From Burkholderia humptydooensis (lineage in GTDB: Bacteria; Pseudomonadota; Gammaproteobacteria; Burkholderiales; Burkholderiaceae): 64,000 nt of DNA. The position numbers and the translations under genes were made by a program. The notes below the pieces were generated by a model. That model was not told the DNA's origin, did not search any database, and worked only from the letters and a program-made list of their open reading frames with translations. Location: assembly GCF_001513745.1 (NCBI RefSeq), contig NZ_CP013380.1:3596001-3660000 (forward strand). Direction: 5' to 3'. Positions 30,366 to 40,476 of the stretch are shown in pieces. Each line of letters begins with the position of its first letter. The stretch's first letter is position 1.

Positions 30366-31334
30366 ATGGATACGTCCAGCATCAACGCCCAGAGCATCTT
30401 CGACGACAACGCAGCCATGCTGAAGCTCAGTTGGCTGACGGGGCATGAAGGCTGGGAACGCGGCTTTTCCGCCGACACGGTGGCGAACGCGACGTCGAGC
30501 GCCGATCTCGTCGGCCACCTGAACCTGATCCACCCGAACCGGATCCAGGTGCTCGGCGAGGCCGAGATCGACTACTACCAGCGCCAGACCGACGAAGACC
30601 GCTCGCGCCACATGGCCGAGCTGATCGCGCTCGAGCCGCCGTTTCTCGTCGTCGCGGGCGGCGCCGCCGCGCCGCCCGAGCTCGTCCTGCGCTGCACTCG
30701 CTCGTCGACGCCGCTCTTCACGACGCCGATGTCGGCCGCCGCGGTGATCGACAGCCTGCGCCTGTACATGTCGCGCATCCTCGCGCCGCGCGCGACGCTG
30801 CACGGCGTGTTCCTCGACATCCTCGGGATGGGCGTGCTGCTGACGGGCGATTCGGGCCTCGGCAAGAGCGAGCTCGGCCTCGAGCTGATCAGCCGCGGCC
30901 ACGGGCTCGTCGCCGACGACGCGGTCGACTTCGTTCGACTTGGCCCCGATTTCGTCGAAGGGCGCTGCCCGCCGCTGTTGCAGAACCTGCTCGAAGTGCG
31001 CGGCCTGGGCCTTCTCGACATCAAGACGATCTTCGGCGAAACCGCGGTGCGCCGGAAGATGAAGCTCAAGCTGATCGTCCAGCTCGTGCGCCGGCCCGAC
31101 GGCGAGTTCCAGCGGCTGCCGCTCGAAAGCCAGACCGTCGACGTGCTCGGCCTGCCGATCAGCAAGGTGACGATCCAGGTCGCGGCGGGCCGCAACCTCG
31201 CGGTGCTCGTCGAGGCGGCGGTGCGCAACACGATCCTGCAACTGCGCGGCATCGACACGCTGCGCGATTTCATGGATCGCCAGCGCCTCGCGATGCAGGA
31301 CCCGGACAGCCAGTTCCCCGGCAAGCTCGTGTAA
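30366..31334 (+). CDS. hprK: HPr kinase/phosphorylase
   Basis: This 322-residue protein has a C-terminal Walker [15 protein letters not shown] (about 159-172) and the HprK signature [10 protein letters not shown] (about 213-222). It reversibly phosphorylates HPr-type proteins on a serine. ATG 30366 follows TTGGAG at 30350-30355. In betaproteobacteria it sits in the PTS-Ntr block beside ptsN and rapZ. No ptsH/npr gene is within the window. Confidence 0.96.
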
Positions 31335-31410
31335 CCCGCGCCGGCCTCGCGCCCGCCACGCTCGCGCAACGAGCCGGTGCTATGATGAAACGACAGGATT
31401 TCCTCTTTCC

Positions 31411-32304
31411 ATGCGCATTGTCCTCATCACCGGCATCTCCGGCTCAGGCAAGTCCGTCGCGCTGAACGCGCTCGAGGACGCGGGCTACTATTGCGTCGAC
31501 AACCTGCCGCCGCACGTGCTGCCCGAGCTCGCCCGCTACCTCGCGAACGAAGGCCAGAACCGGCTCGCCGTCGCGATCGACGCGCGCTCGAGCGCGTCGC
31601 TCGACGAAATGCCGGGCCTCATCCGCGCGCTGTCGCGCGAGCACGACGTGCGCGTGCTGTTCCTGAACGCGAGCACGCAGGCGCTGATCCAGCGCTTCTC
31701 CGAGACGCGCCGCCGCCATCCGCTGTCGGGCTCGCCGTCGCACGACGCGGACGTCGGCCTTCTCGTGTCGCTCGAAGAGGCGATCGAGCGCGAGCGCGAC
31801 CTCGTCGCGCCGCTCGCCGAATTCGGCCATCAGATCGACACGAGCAATCTGCGCGCGAACGTGCTGCGCACGTGGGTCAAGCGCTTCATCGAGCAGAAGA
31901 ACGACGATCTCGTGCTGATGTTCGAATCGTTCGGCTTCAAGCGCGGCGTGCCGCTCGACGCCGATTTCATGTTCGACGTGCGCGCGCTGCCGAACCCGTA
32001 TTACGACCACGAGCTGCGCCCGCTCACCGGGGTCGACCAGCCGGTCGTCGCGTTTCTCGACGCGCTGCCCGTCGTCCATCAGATGCTCGACGACATCGAG
32101 TCGTTTCTCGTCAAGTGGCTGCCGCATTTCCGCGAGGACAACCGCAGCTACCTGACGGTCGCGATCGGCTGCACGGGCGGCCAGCATCGGTCGGTGTTTC
32201 TCGCGGAGACGCTCGCCGCGCGTCTGTCGCGGCAGGCCAACGTGATCGTGCGGCATCGTGACGCGCCCGTCGCCGTGGACGCGTCGTCGCGGCTCGTGAC
32301 CTAG
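31411..32304 (+). CDS. rapZ: RNase adapter protein RapZ
   Basis: This 297-residue protein has an N-terminal P-loop ATPase ([28 protein letters not shown]) and a conserved C-terminal domain with [12 protein letters not shown]. In E. coli RapZ targets the small RNA GlmZ to RNase E and senses glucosamine-6-P; whether that role holds here is unknown. It lies 76 bases after hprK on the same strand. Confidence 0.97.
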   Translation: MRIVLITGISGSGKSVALNALEDAGYYCVDNLPPHVLPELARYLANEGQNRLAVAIDARSSASLDEMPGLIRALSREHDVRVLFLNASTQALIQRFSETRRRHPLSGSPSHDADVGLLVSLEEAIERERDLVAPLAEFGHQIDTSNLRANVLRTWVKRFIEQKNDDLVLMFESFGFKRGVPLDADFMFDVRALPNPYYDHELRPLTGVDQPVVAFLDALPVVHQMLDDIESFLVKWLPHFREDNRSYLTVAIGCTGGQHRSVFLAETLAARLSRQANVIVRHRDAPVAVDASSRLVT

Positions 32305-32330
32305 CGCCGCTCACTTTTCCCGGGCCCGCC

Positions 32331-32963
32331 ATGTCCTCTCTGTCGACCACGCTCATCGATTTGCCGCTCTTCCCGCTGCATACGGTGTTGTTCCCGGGCG
32401 GGCTGCTGCCACTGAAAGTCTTCGAGGCGCGTTATCTGGACATGGCGCGCGCATGCCTGCGCGACGACGCGCCGTTCGGCGTGTGCCTGCTGAAGAGCGG
32501 CCCGGAAGTCGCTCAGGAAGGCGAAGTATCGGTGCCCGAAACGATCGGCTGCATGGCGCGGATCATCGAATGCGATACCGGCGAATTCGGCATGCTGTTG
32601 CTGCGCACGATCGGCACGCAGCGCTTCGAGCTGCTGTCGCACCGGGTCGAGGCGAACGGCCTGCTCGTCGGCATCGCGGAGCCGATGCAGGACGACATCC
32701 CGCTCGAAGGCGACGACGCGCTCGCGCAGTTCGGCGCGTGCGCGGAGGCGCTCGACCGGATCGTCGAAGTGCTGCGCAAATCCGAAGCCGAGCTGCCGTT
32801 CGCGGAGCCGTTTCGGTTCGACGACCCTACGTGGGTGTCGAACCGGCTCGCCGAAGTGCTGCCGCTCGATCTGCGCGCGCGGCAGAAGCTGATGGAATTC
32901 CCCGATGTCGGCGCGCGCATCGATGCGGTTCATCGGGAGTTGAATCGTCACGGGTGGTTGTAG
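32331..32963 (+). CDS. Lon N-terminal-type substrate-binding domain protein
   Basis: This 210-residue protein consists only of the Lon-type substrate-binding (PUA-like plus helical) domain: IDLPLFPLHTVLFPGGLLPLKVFEARYLDM at the start and RQKLMEFPDVGARI near the end. It lacks the ATPase and protease domains of Lon. Stand-alone members are widespread in proteobacteria with unknown targets. It starts 26 bases after rapZ, so it may be the last gene of that run; mutY converges on it. Confidence 0.92.
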   Translation: MSSLSTTLIDLPLFPLHTVLFPGGLLPLKVFEARYLDMARACLRDDAPFGVCLLKSGPEVAQEGEVSVPETIGCMARIIECDTGEFGMLLLRTIGTQRFELLSHRVEANGLLVGIAEPMQDDIPLEGDDALAQFGACAEALDRIVEVLRKSEAELPFAEPFRFDDPTWVSNRLAEVLPLDLRARQKLMEFPDVGARIDAVHRELNRHGWL

Positions 32964-33045
32964 GCGCGCCGCGCCGGAAACGGCGGCGCCATTCGCTTCC
33001 ACTTCGGCCCCCGCGCGGCCACCCCGCCTGCCGCAGTTGCAGCGC

Positions 33046-34152
33046 CTACAGCAACGACCCGCTCAACCCGTCGAGCAATTTGCGCACGGGCGCGGGCACG
33101 CCGTACGCGTCGAGCTTGTGGAGCGCGACCCATGCGGTCTCGTCGTCGGCCGCTTGCAACGCGCCGCCCGCTGCGCCGTCGAGCTCGGCGAGCCGCGGCT
33201 CGATCTCGAGCTTGAAATGCGTGAACGTATGCGTGAACGGCGCGAGCGGCACGAGCGCCGCGCCGCCGAATTCGCGCGCGCGCCGCGCGAGCGCCGCGTC
33301 GCCGTCCGCTTCGGGCAGGCTCCATAAGCCGCCCCAGATGCCCGCGGGCGGGCGCCGCTGCAACAGCACCGCGTCGCCGTCGCGCAGCACGAGCATCCAC
33401 GTGCGGCGCGTCGGCACCGCCTTCTTCGGGCGCGCGGCGGGCAGCTCGCGCTGCCGGCCGCTGCGATCGGCAACGCAATCGCCCGCGAACGGGCAGCGCG
33501 CGCAATCGGGCTTGCCGCGCACGCAAAGCGTTGCGCCGAGATCCATCAGGCCCTGCGTGTACGCCGTGACGTCGGCCTGTTCGGCCACATCCGGCAAGAG
33601 CGCCTCGGCGAGCGCCCACATCTCGTTCTCGACGCGCTTGTCGCCCGGAAAGCCTTCGACGCCGAACACGCGCGCGAGCACCCGCTTCACGTTGCCGTCG
33701 AGGATCGTCGCGCGCGCGCCGAACGCGAACGACGCGATCGCCGCGGCCGTCGAGCGGCCGATGCCCGGCAGCTCGGCGAGCGCTTCGGGCGAGCCCGGGA
33801 ACGCGCCGCCGTGCAGCTCGACGACCGCCTGCGCGCAGCGGTGCAGATTGCGCGCGCGCGAGTAGTAGCCGAGCCCGGCCCAAAGCGCCATCACGTCGTC
33901 GATCGGCGCGGCCGCGAGCGCGGCGACGTCCGGATAACGCTCGAGAAAGCGCACGTAGTACGGCACGACGGTCGACACCTGCGTCTGCTGCAACATGATC
34001 TCCGACAGCCAGATCCGGTACGGATCGCGGGTGTTCTGCCACGGCAGGCCGTGGCGGCCGTGCTTGCGCTGCCAGGCGATCAGCGTCGGCGCGAAGGCCG
34101 CGTGAAGCGGCGTGATGATGGGCGGCGCGGGAGGAATGCGGGGCGGTTTCAA
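33046..34152 (-). CDS. mutY: A/G-specific adenine DNA glycosylase
   Basis: MutY removes adenine mispaired with 8-oxoguanine. The 368-residue protein has catalytic Glu in SEIMLQQTQV, the helix-hairpin-helix LPGIGRSTAAAIASF, catalytic Asp in ILDGNVKRVLARV, the [4Fe-4S] motif C-x6-C-x2-C-x5-C (CVRGKPDCARCPFAGDC) and a C-terminal NUDIX-like 8-oxoG recognition domain. There is no ATG before the catalytic region; TTG 34152, four bases after the mutM stop, is the best start. It is co-transcribed with mutM, its partner in the GO system. Confidence 0.95.
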   Translation of the reverse strand: MKPPRIPPAPPIITPLHAAFAPTLIAWQRKHGRHGLPWQNTRDPYRIWLSEIMLQQTQVSTVVPYYVRFLERYPDVAALAAAPIDDVMALWAGLGYYSRARNLHRCAQAVVELHGGAFPGSPEALAELPGIGRSTAAAIASFAFGARATILDGNVKRVLARVFGVEGFPGDKRVENEMWALAEALLPDVAEQADVTAYTQGLMDLGATLCVRGKPDCARCPFAGDCVADRSGRQRELPAARPKKAVPTRRTWMLVLRDGDAVLLQRRPPAGIWGGLWSLPEADGDAALARRAREFGGAALVPLAPFTHTFTHFKLEIEPRLAELDGAAGGALQAADDETAWVALHKLDAYGVPAPVRKLLDGLSGSLL

Positions 34153-34156
34153 GTTC

Positions 34157-34987
34157 TTAACGCTGACAATTCGGACAGAAATAGGTGGATCGCTGCCCCT
34201 GGACGATCTGGCGGATCGCCGCGCCGCAGACGCGGCACGGCTCGCCCGCGCGATCGTAGACGAAGCAGTCGAGCTGGAAATAGCCGCTCTCGCCGTTGCT
34301 GCCGACGAAGTCGCGCAGCGTGCTGCCGCCGCGCTCGATCGCGGCGGCGAGCGTCGCGCGCACCGCGTCGGCGAGCCGCTCGTAGCGCGGCAGCGATACG
34401 CGCCCCGCCGCCGTGGTCGGCCGGATGCCGGCGCGAAAGAGGCTTTCGGACGCATAGATGTTGCCGACGCCGACGACGATGTCGCCCGCGAGCAGCGCCT
34501 GCTTGACGGACACCGTGCGCCCGCGCGTGCGCTTGAAGAGGAGCGCGCCCGAGAACGCGGCCGAGAACGGCTCGACGCCGAGGCTCGCGAGGAGCGGATG
34601 CGCGTGCACGTCGCCCGCGTCGCGCGGATGCCAGAGCACCGCGCCGAAGCGGCGCGGATCGCGAAAGCGCAGCACGAACTCGTCGAAGATCCAGTCGACG
34701 TGATCGTGCTTCGCCGGCGCGGGCGGCGGCGCGTCGTTCGGCAGCACGCGCAGCGTGCCCGTCATGCCGAGATGGACGATGAACCATCCGGCGTCGACTT
34801 CGAACAGCAGGTACTTGCCGCGCCGCTCGACGCGCAGCACCTCGCGCAACCTGAGCAGCTCGGCGAAGCCGGCGGGCACGGGCCAGCGCAGCATGGCGGT
34901 GCGCACGTCGACGCGCTGCACGCGCCGCCCGGCGACGAACGGCTCGATGCCTCGGCGCGTAACCTCGACTTCCGGCAACTCTGGCAT
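34157..34987 (-). CDS. mutM: Formamidopyrimidine-DNA glycosylase
   Basis: MutM (Fpg) excises 8-oxoguanine and cleaves the abasic site. The 276-residue protein has the catalytic N-terminus PELPEVE (Pro2, Glu3), a conserved Lys near residue 60 (RGKYLLFE), the H2TH region ([17 protein letters not shown]) and the C-terminal zinc finger with two CxxC pairs ([12 protein letters not shown]). It is 88 bases from the divergent TPR gene and directly upstream of mutY. Confidence 0.97.
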   Translation of the reverse strand: MPELPEVEVTRRGIEPFVAGRRVQRVDVRTAMLRWPVPAGFAELLRLREVLRVERRGKYLLFEVDAGWFIVHLGMTGTLRVLPNDAPPPAPAKHDHVDWIFDEFVLRFRDPRRFGAVLWHPRDAGDVHAHPLLASLGVEPFSAAFSGALLFKRTRGRTVSVKQALLAGDIVVGVGNIYASESLFRAGIRPTTAAGRVSLPRYERLADAVRATLAAAIERGGSTLRDFVGSNGESGYFQLDCFVYDRAGEPCRVCGAAIRQIVQGQRSTYFCPNCQR

Positions 34988-35075
34988 GTTTTACGGGTCT
35001 CTATCTGGCTGATGGCGATGGTGCGCGTATTGTAGCGAGCGCGTTACAATCGGCTGAAACATTGAACGGATTTCC

Positions 35076-36896
35076 ATGACCTTGCCCTCGAAGCTGTCCC
35101 AGAAGCGCCTTGCCGCTGCGCGCGGCCCGCGCGCCGTTCCGGTGCGCCGCGCGATCGGCGCTGCGCTCGTCGCGGCGTGGGCGCTCGCCGCATTCCCCGC
35201 TCACGCGCAAGACGACGCAGGCGACGAAGCCCCTCCGGGCGCATTCGCGTCGACGCTGCCGGAAGAGCAGAAGGATCTGCCGAACATCGCGCTGACGAGC
35301 CAGATCGTCTACCAGGTGCTCGCGGCCGAGGTCGCGCTGCAACGCAATCTTCCCGCGCCCGCGTACCAGACCTACCTCGCGCTCTCGCGCGACACGCGCG
35401 ATCCGCGCATGGCCCAGCGGGCGACCGAGATCGCGCTCGCCGCGCAGAGCCCGGCGGACGCGCTGACGGCCGCGAATCTGTGGCGCGAGTATTCGCCGGG
35501 CTCGCAGCGCGCCGCGCAGGTCGACGCCGCGCTCCTCGTGCTCGGCGGCAAGCCGGCCGAGGCGCAGCCAATGCTCGCGCAGGAACTCGCGCGCGCGACG
35601 GGCGACAGCCGCGGCCAGGCGATCATCGCGCTGCAGGCGCTGCTCGCGCGCGGACCGAACCGCGTCGGCGGCCTGACGGTGCTTCAGGATCTGCTGAAGA
35701 ACGACATGAACCGGCCGGAGGCGCGGTTCGCGATCGCGCGCCAGCAGCTCGCGACCGACGACAAGGACGGCGCGACGCAATCGCTGAAGGAAGCGCTGCG
35801 CATCAAGCCCGATTATCTGCCGGCGGCGCTGATGCTGTCGCAGATGGGGCCGGACGAGCGCGCGGCCGGGGTTGCATCGTTCGAGAAGTTCGTTCAGCAG
35901 AATCCGAAGTCGCGCGACGGCCGCCTCGCGCTCGCGCAGTTGTATCTCGCCGACGATCGCCTCGACGACGCGCAGAAACAGTTCGACGCGATGCGCCGCA
36001 ACGATTCGAGCGACCCGACGCCGCTGATGGCGATCGCGCTCATCAAGATCCAGCAGAAGCACCTCGACGACGCGACCGCGTACCTGAAGCAATACGTGAA
36101 GGTCGCGCAGAAGAAGCCGGGGGCGGACGTCGGGCAGGCGTACGTGTATCTCGCGCAGATCGCGCTCGACCAGAACAACGAGGCGCTCGCCGCGCAATGG
36201 CTCGACAAGGTCGACGAATCAAGCCAGCAATACGTGCCCGCGCAGGTCACGCGCGCGCAACTGTTGCAGAAGCAGGGCAAGACCGACGAAGCGCGCAAGC
36301 TGCTCGCGAACCTGCAGGCGTCCGATCCGCGCGACGCCGCGGTGATCGCGCGCACCGATGCGTCGATCCTCTTCACGTCGAGACGCTACAAGGAGGCCGC
36401 GGACCGGCTCGCGCAGGCGGTCGAGGATTTCCCGGACGATCCCGATCTGCGCTACGACTACGCGATGGCGTGCGAGAAGATCGGCCAGTACACGATGATG
36501 GAACAGCAGTTGCGCCTGCTGATGCGCGCGCAGCCGGACAATCCGCAGGCATACAACGCGCTCGGCTATTCGCTCGCCGACCGCAACCTGCGCCTGCAGG
36601 AAGCGAGCAAGCTGATCGAGAAGGCGAGCTCGCTCGCGCCGAACGACGCGTTCATCATGGACAGCCTCGGCTGGGTCAAGTACCGCCTCGGCGACACGGC
36701 GGGCGCGACGACGATCCTCAAACGCGCTTACGACCTGCAGCCGAACGCTGAAATCGGCGCGCATCTCGGCGAAGTGCTGTGGAAGAGCGGCTCGCGCGAC
36801 GAAGCGCGCGCCGCGTGGCGCGCCGCGCAGAAGCTCGAGCCCGACAACGATACGCTCGTGCAGACGCTCAAGCGCCTTGAGGTAAACGGACTTTGA
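35076..36896 (+). CDS. Secreted tetratricopeptide repeat protein
   Basis: This 606-residue protein has an N-terminal Sec signal peptide (AIGAALVAAWALAAFPAHAQ, cleavage about residue 45) and then many TPR units, for example AAQWLDKVDESSQQYVPAQ and NALGYSLADRNLRLQEASKLIEKASSLAPNDAFIMDSLGW. The latter resembles proteobacterial TPR proteins found next to lolB. A periplasmic or outer-membrane scaffolding role is inferred. Its TGA overlaps the lolB ATG (TGATG), so the two are translationally coupled. Candidate -10 TACAAT lies at 35045-35050. Confidence 0.9.
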   Translation: MTLPSKLSQKRLAAARGPRAVPVRRAIGAALVAAWALAAFPAHAQDDAGDEAPPGAFASTLPEEQKDLPNIALTSQIVYQVLAAEVALQRNLPAPAYQTYLALSRDTRDPRMAQRATEIALAAQSPADALTAANLWREYSPGSQRAAQVDAALLVLGGKPAEAQPMLAQELARATGDSRGQAIIALQALLARGPNRVGGLTVLQDLLKNDMNRPEARFAIARQQLATDDKDGATQSLKEALRIKPDYLPAALMLSQMGPDERAAGVASFEKFVQQNPKSRDGRLALAQLYLADDRLDDAQKQFDAMRRNDSSDPTPLMAIALIKIQQKHLDDATAYLKQYVKVAQKKPGADVGQAYVYLAQIALDQNNEALAAQWLDKVDESSQQYVPAQVTRAQLLQKQGKTDEARKLLANLQASDPRDAAVIARTDASILFTSRRYKEAADRLAQAVEDFPDDPDLRYDYAMACEKIGQYTMMEQQLRLLMRAQPDNPQAYNALGYSLADRNLRLQEASKLIEKASSLAPNDAFIMDSLGWVKYRLGDTAGATTILKRAYDLQPNAEIGAHLGEVLWKSGSRDEARAAWRAAQKLEPDNDTLVQTLKRLEVNGL

Positions 36897-37525
36897 TGAC
36901 GATGCCGCGTTTTGCCCGGCCGCATGCGCGCAGCGCGCGCGGCTTCACCCTCGCCGCGGCGGCCGCGGCCGCCGTCGCGCTCGCCGGCTGCGCGACGCAG
37001 CCGCAGCGCGCGCCCGTCACCGCGCCGAACGCGCTGCAGACCGAGCAGAATCGCGCGTACACGGGCCGCTTCGCGGTCCAGTACCACGATCAGCTCGGCA
37101 ATCCGCGCAACGTCTACGGCAATTTCGACTGGCAGCAGCAAGGCACGAACGTGTCGCTCGAACTGCGCAGCCCGCTCGGCCAGACGCTCGCGATCGTGAA
37201 GTCCGCGCCGGACGGCGCGTCGCTCGAATTGCCGAATCGTCAACCGCAATTCGCGCCCGACGTCGGCGAGCTGATGCAGCGCGCGCTCGGCTTCGCGCTG
37301 CCGCTCGACGGCCTGCGCTACTGGCTGCTGCCGACGCCGTCGCCCGCAACGCCCGCGACGACGGTGCGCGATCCGCAGGACGGCACGCGAATCAAGGAGA
37401 TCCGCCAGGACGGCTGGACCATCGATTACCTCGCATACGCCGACGCGCCGGCCGCCGGCGTGAAACGCATCAATCTGGTGCGGCAGACGCCGCCCCTCGA
37501 CATCAAGCTCGTGCTCGACCGCTGA
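36896..37525 (+). CDS. lolB: Outer membrane lipoprotein LolB
   Basis: LolB receives lipoproteins from LolA and inserts them in the outer membrane. The 209-residue precursor has an Ala-rich signal peptide with lipobox L-A-G-C (Cys32). The mature part has the LolB pattern (YTGRFAVQY, GNFDWQQQGTNVSLELRSPLGQTLA, GLRYWLLP, GWTIDYLAY). The start overlaps the TPR gene stop; ATG 36902 is a second option. It is followed by ispE, as is usual. Confidence 0.95.
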   Translation: MTMPRFARPHARSARGFTLAAAAAAAVALAGCATQPQRAPVTAPNALQTEQNRAYTGRFAVQYHDQLGNPRNVYGNFDWQQQGTNVSLELRSPLGQTLAIVKSAPDGASLELPNRQPQFAPDVGELMQRALGFALPLDGLRYWLLPTPSPATPATTVRDPQDGTRIKEIRQDGWTIDYLAYADAPAAGVKRINLVRQTPPLDIKLVLDR

Positions 37526-37558
37526 ACACGCGCTTTTGCCCGACCAAGCTGCCTTAGC

Positions 37559-38440
37559 ATGACCGATACGACCCGCTCGCTGCGCGACTGCCTCGCCCCG
37601 GCGAAACTGAACCTGTTCCTGCACATCACGGGCCGCCGCCCGGACGGTTACCACGAGCTGCAAAGCGTGTTCCAGCTACTCGACTGGGGCGACACGCTGC
37701 ATTTCACGCTGCGCGACGACGGCAAGGTGTCGCGCAAGACCGACGTGCCGGGCGTGCCCGAGGAAACCGATCTCGTCGTGCGCGCGGCGTCGCTGCTGAA
37801 AGCGCACGCGGGCGTGGCGGCGGGCGTCGACATCGAGATCGACAAGCGGCTGCCGATGGGCGCGGGCCTCGGCGGCGGCAGCTCGGACGCGGCGACGACC
37901 TTGCTTGCGCTCAACCGCCTCTGGAAGCTCGACTTGCCGCGCGCAACGCTGCAATCGCTCGCAGTGAAGCTCGGCGCCGACGTGCCGTTCTTCGTCTTCG
38001 GAAAAAATGCATTCGCAGAGGGTATCGGGGAAACGCTACAAGCTGTAGAATTACCGGCTCGCTGGTTCCTGGTTGTGACGCCACGGGTTCACGTTCCGAC
38101 AGCAGCGATTTTTTCCGAAAAATCGTTGACAAGAAATTCGAAACCCATCACAATTACGGACTTTCTTGCACAGCGAAACTGCACTGCAGGATGGCCAGAC
38201 AGCTTCGGCCGGAATGACATGCAGCAGGTTGTGACAAGCAAGTACGCGGAAGTTGCAAAGGTGGTCGAGTGGTTTTATAATCTGACCCCCGCGCGGATGA
38301 CCGGCTCTGGAGCAAGTGTGTTTGCGGCGTTCAAGAGCAAGGCTGAAGCAGAAGCGGCGCAAGCCAAACTGCCGGCCGGCTGGAATAGCGCAGTTGCCGA
38401 GAGCTTGGGTGAACATCCATTCTTCGCTTTCGCGTCATAA
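37559..38440 (+). CDS. ispE: 4-diphosphocytidyl-2-C-methyl-D-erythritol kinase
   Basis: IspE phosphorylates CDP-methylerythritol in the non-mevalonate isoprenoid pathway. The 293-residue GHMP kinase has the N-terminal [13 protein letters not shown] motif, the ATP loop [17 protein letters not shown] (about 100-116) and the C-terminal [12 protein letters not shown] motif. The second half of the gene (from about 38000) is visibly less G+C rich than the first, with AAA, TTT and GTA codons appearing. Confidence 0.97.
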   Translation: MTDTTRSLRDCLAPAKLNLFLHITGRRPDGYHELQSVFQLLDWGDTLHFTLRDDGKVSRKTDVPGVPEETDLVVRAASLLKAHAGVAAGVDIEIDKRLPMGAGLGGGSSDAATTLLALNRLWKLDLPRATLQSLAVKLGADVPFFVFGKNAFAEGIGETLQAVELPARWFLVVTPRVHVPTAAIFSEKSLTRNSKPITITDFLAQRNCTAGWPDSFGRNDMQQVVTSKYAEVAKVVEWFYNLTPARMTGSGASVFAAFKSKAEAEAAQAKLPAGWNSAVAESLGEHPFFAFAS

Positions 38441-38493
38441 AGTTTCGCTCCATCGGATGGCCTACACTTCCGATGGAGCCAAAAGTTTAGTGT

Positions 38494-38570
38494 AGGGGAG
38501 TCGCCAAGTTGGTCAAGGCACCGGATTTTGATTCCGGCATGCGAGGGTTCGAGTCCTTCCTCCCCTGCCA
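38494..38570 (+). tRNA. tRNA-Gln (anticodon TTG)
   Basis: A 77-base cloverleaf including an encoded CCA end. Acceptor stem AGGGGAG pairs with CTCCCCT, the anticodon stem CCGGA/TCCGG encloses TTTTGAT with anticodon TTG, and the T-arm contains GGTTCGAGTCC. It sits between ispE and prs, a conserved betaproteobacterial arrangement. Confidence 0.97.
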
Positions 38571-38616
38571 AAATTTCTTTCCCGCATTTCCCGCCTAAGC
38601 CTGAAGCAGGTGCACG

Positions 38617-39573
38617 ATGAGCAGCCATGACGGCCTGATGGTTTTTACTGGCAACGCCAATCCCGCGCTTGCTCAGGAAGTCGTCAAAATTCTTGGTATT
38701 CCCCTCGGCAAAGCGATGGTCAGCCGTTTCTCCGACGGCGAGATTCAGGTCGAAATCCAGGAAAACGTGCGCGGCAAGGACGTCTTCGTCCTGCAATCGA
38801 CGTGTGCGCCGACGAACGACAACCTGATGGAACTGATGATCATGGTCGATGCGCTCAAGCGCGCATCCGCCGGCCGGATCACCGCCGCCATCCCCTACTT
38901 CGGCTACGCGCGCCAGGATCGCCGCCCGCGCTCGGCGCGCGTCGCGATCTCCGCGAAGATCGTCGCGAACATGCTGGAAATCGCCGGCGTCGAGCGGATC
39001 ATCACGATGGATCTGCACGCCGACCAGATTCAAGGCTTCTTCGACATCCCCGTCGACAACATCTATGCGACGCCGATCCTCCTGGGCGACCTGCGCAAGC
39101 AGAACTACCCGGATCTGCTCGTCGTGTCGCCGGACGTCGGCGGCGTCGTGCGCGCCCGCGCGCTCGCGAAGCAACTGAACTGCGACCTGGCGATCATCGA
39201 CAAGCGTCGTCCGAAGGCGAACGTCGCCGAAGTGATGAACATCATCGGTGAAGTCGAAGGCCGCACCTGCGTGATCATGGACGACATGGTCGACACGGCG
39301 GGCACGCTCTGCAAGGCCGCGCAAGTGCTGAAGGAGCGCGGCGCGAAGCAGGTGTTCGCGTATGCGACGCACCCGGTGCTGTCGGGCGGCGCGGCAGACC
39401 GGATCGCCGCTTCGGCGCTCGACGAGCTCGTCGTCACCGATACGATTCCGCTGTCCGCCGAATCGCTCGCGTGCTCGAAGGTCCGCGCGCTGTCGAGCGC
39501 GGGCCTCCTCGCCGAGACGTTTTCGCGGATCCGCCGCGGCGATTCGGTGATGTCGCTGTTCGCGGAATCGTAG
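38617..39573 (+). CDS. prs: Ribose-phosphate pyrophosphokinase
   Basis: Prs makes PRPP from ribose-5-P and ATP, feeding purine, pyrimidine, His and Trp synthesis and the apt reaction. The 318-residue class I enzyme has [21 protein letters not shown] (catalytic flexible loop; His/Arg/Lys), [19 protein letters not shown] and the PRPP loop [12 protein letters not shown]. It follows tRNA-Gln by 46 bases. Confidence 0.98.
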   Translation: MSSHDGLMVFTGNANPALAQEVVKILGIPLGKAMVSRFSDGEIQVEIQENVRGKDVFVLQSTCAPTNDNLMELMIMVDALKRASAGRITAAIPYFGYARQDRRPRSARVAISAKIVANMLEIAGVERIITMDLHADQIQGFFDIPVDNIYATPILLGDLRKQNYPDLLVVSPDVGGVVRARALAKQLNCDLAIIDKRRPKANVAEVMNIIGEVEGRTCVIMDDMVDTAGTLCKAAQVLKERGAKQVFAYATHPVLSGGAADRIAASALDELVVTDTIPLSAESLACSKVRALSSAGLLAETFSRIRRGDSVMSLFAES

Positions 39574-39599
39574 AGCGATCCGCCGCAAAATGGTTTAGC

Positions 39600-39634
39600 G
39601 CAAAAAGCGAAGCGACGAGCTTCGCTTTTTGCAC
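39600..39634 (+). terminator. Perfect inverted repeat terminator after prs
   Basis: Arms GCAAAAAGCGAAGC and GCTTCGCTTTTTGC (14 bases, perfect) flank GACGA. The A- and T-runs are inside the stem, so it could act on either strand. It separates prs from rplY. Confidence 0.75.
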
Positions 39635-39736
39635 AATCGGCCGGGACCGACGAACCCCCGGCCATCGATCGGGGGCCTCATGCTGTCGCAGGGTCCCGTT
39701 TTACTGCCTGGTCGCGGGCAGCACATGGAGAAACAC

Positions 39737-40351
39737 ATGAAAGTCGTCGCTTTCGAGCGCCAACAGCAAGGTACGGGTGCGAGCCGCCGCCTGCGCAACG
39801 CCGGTAAGACCACGGGTATCGTGTACGGCGGTGAAGCAGCCCCGCAAATGATCGAGCTCGATCACAACGCCCTGTGGCACGCGCTGAAGAAGGAAGCCTT
39901 CCACTCGTCGATCCTCGATCTCGAGGTGGCCGGCAAGTCGCAACGCGTCCTGCTGCGTGACGTGCAATACCATCCGTTCCGTCAGCTCGTGCTGCACGTG
40001 GACTTCCAGCGCATCGATCCGAAGAAGAAGCTGCACACGAAGGTGCCGCTGCACTTCCTGAACGCGGAAACGAGCCCGGCCGTGAAGCTGTCGAGCGCGG
40101 TCGTATCGCACGTCGTGACGGAAATCGAAATCGAGTGCCTGCCGGCCGACCTGCCGGAATTCCTCGAAGTCGATCTGTCGAAGATCGAAGCGGGCCAATC
40201 GCTGCACGTGAAGGACATCGCGCTGCCGAACGGCGTCGCGCTGACCCCGCACGTCGACGCGGAAAACCCCGTGGTCGCCTTGGCGACGATCCCGGCTGGC
40301 GCCGTGTCGGAAGAAGCGGCTGCGGGCGAAGGCGAAACGCCGGCTGCCTGA
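39737..40351 (+). CDS. rplY: Ribosomal protein bL25 (Ctc form)
   Basis: This 204-residue protein is the long Ctc/TL5 form of bL25, which binds 5S rRNA. Residues 1-90 form the L25 domain ([32 protein letters not shown]) and residues 95-195 the TL5 C-terminal beta domain. The tail is acidic and Ala/Glu rich. ATG 39737 has GGAG at 39727-39730; ATG 39725 is upstream in frame but lacks a site. Confidence 0.96.
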   Translation: MKVVAFERQQQGTGASRRLRNAGKTTGIVYGGEAAPQMIELDHNALWHALKKEAFHSSILDLEVAGKSQRVLLRDVQYHPFRQLVLHVDFQRIDPKKKLHTKVPLHFLNAETSPAVKLSSAVVSHVVTEIEIECLPADLPEFLEVDLSKIEAGQSLHVKDIALPNGVALTPHVDAENPVVALATIPAGAVSEEAAAGEGETPAA

Positions 40352-40400
40352 GCGCCCTTCGGACCCGCCTTTCGAACCGTTTCGCACGACGGTCGACGAG

Positions 40401-40431
40401 ACCCGCCGCGGCTTGCCCGGCGGGTTTTTTC
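40401..40431 (+). terminator. Intrinsic terminator after rplY
   Basis: ACCCGCC and GGCGGGT pair around CGCGGCTTGCCC (which can pair internally) and are followed by TTTTTCATTTT. It lies 50 bases after the stop. Confidence 0.88.
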
Positions 40432-40476
40432 ATTTTGCAGCCCGCGAGGGCGAGCCCTGACGGGCAAGCATTCATC

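Noticed and set aside
38494..38570. tRNA-Gln as an active genomic-island attachment site
   Set aside because: No integrase or direct repeat of the tRNA end was seen; prs follows directly as in related genomes.
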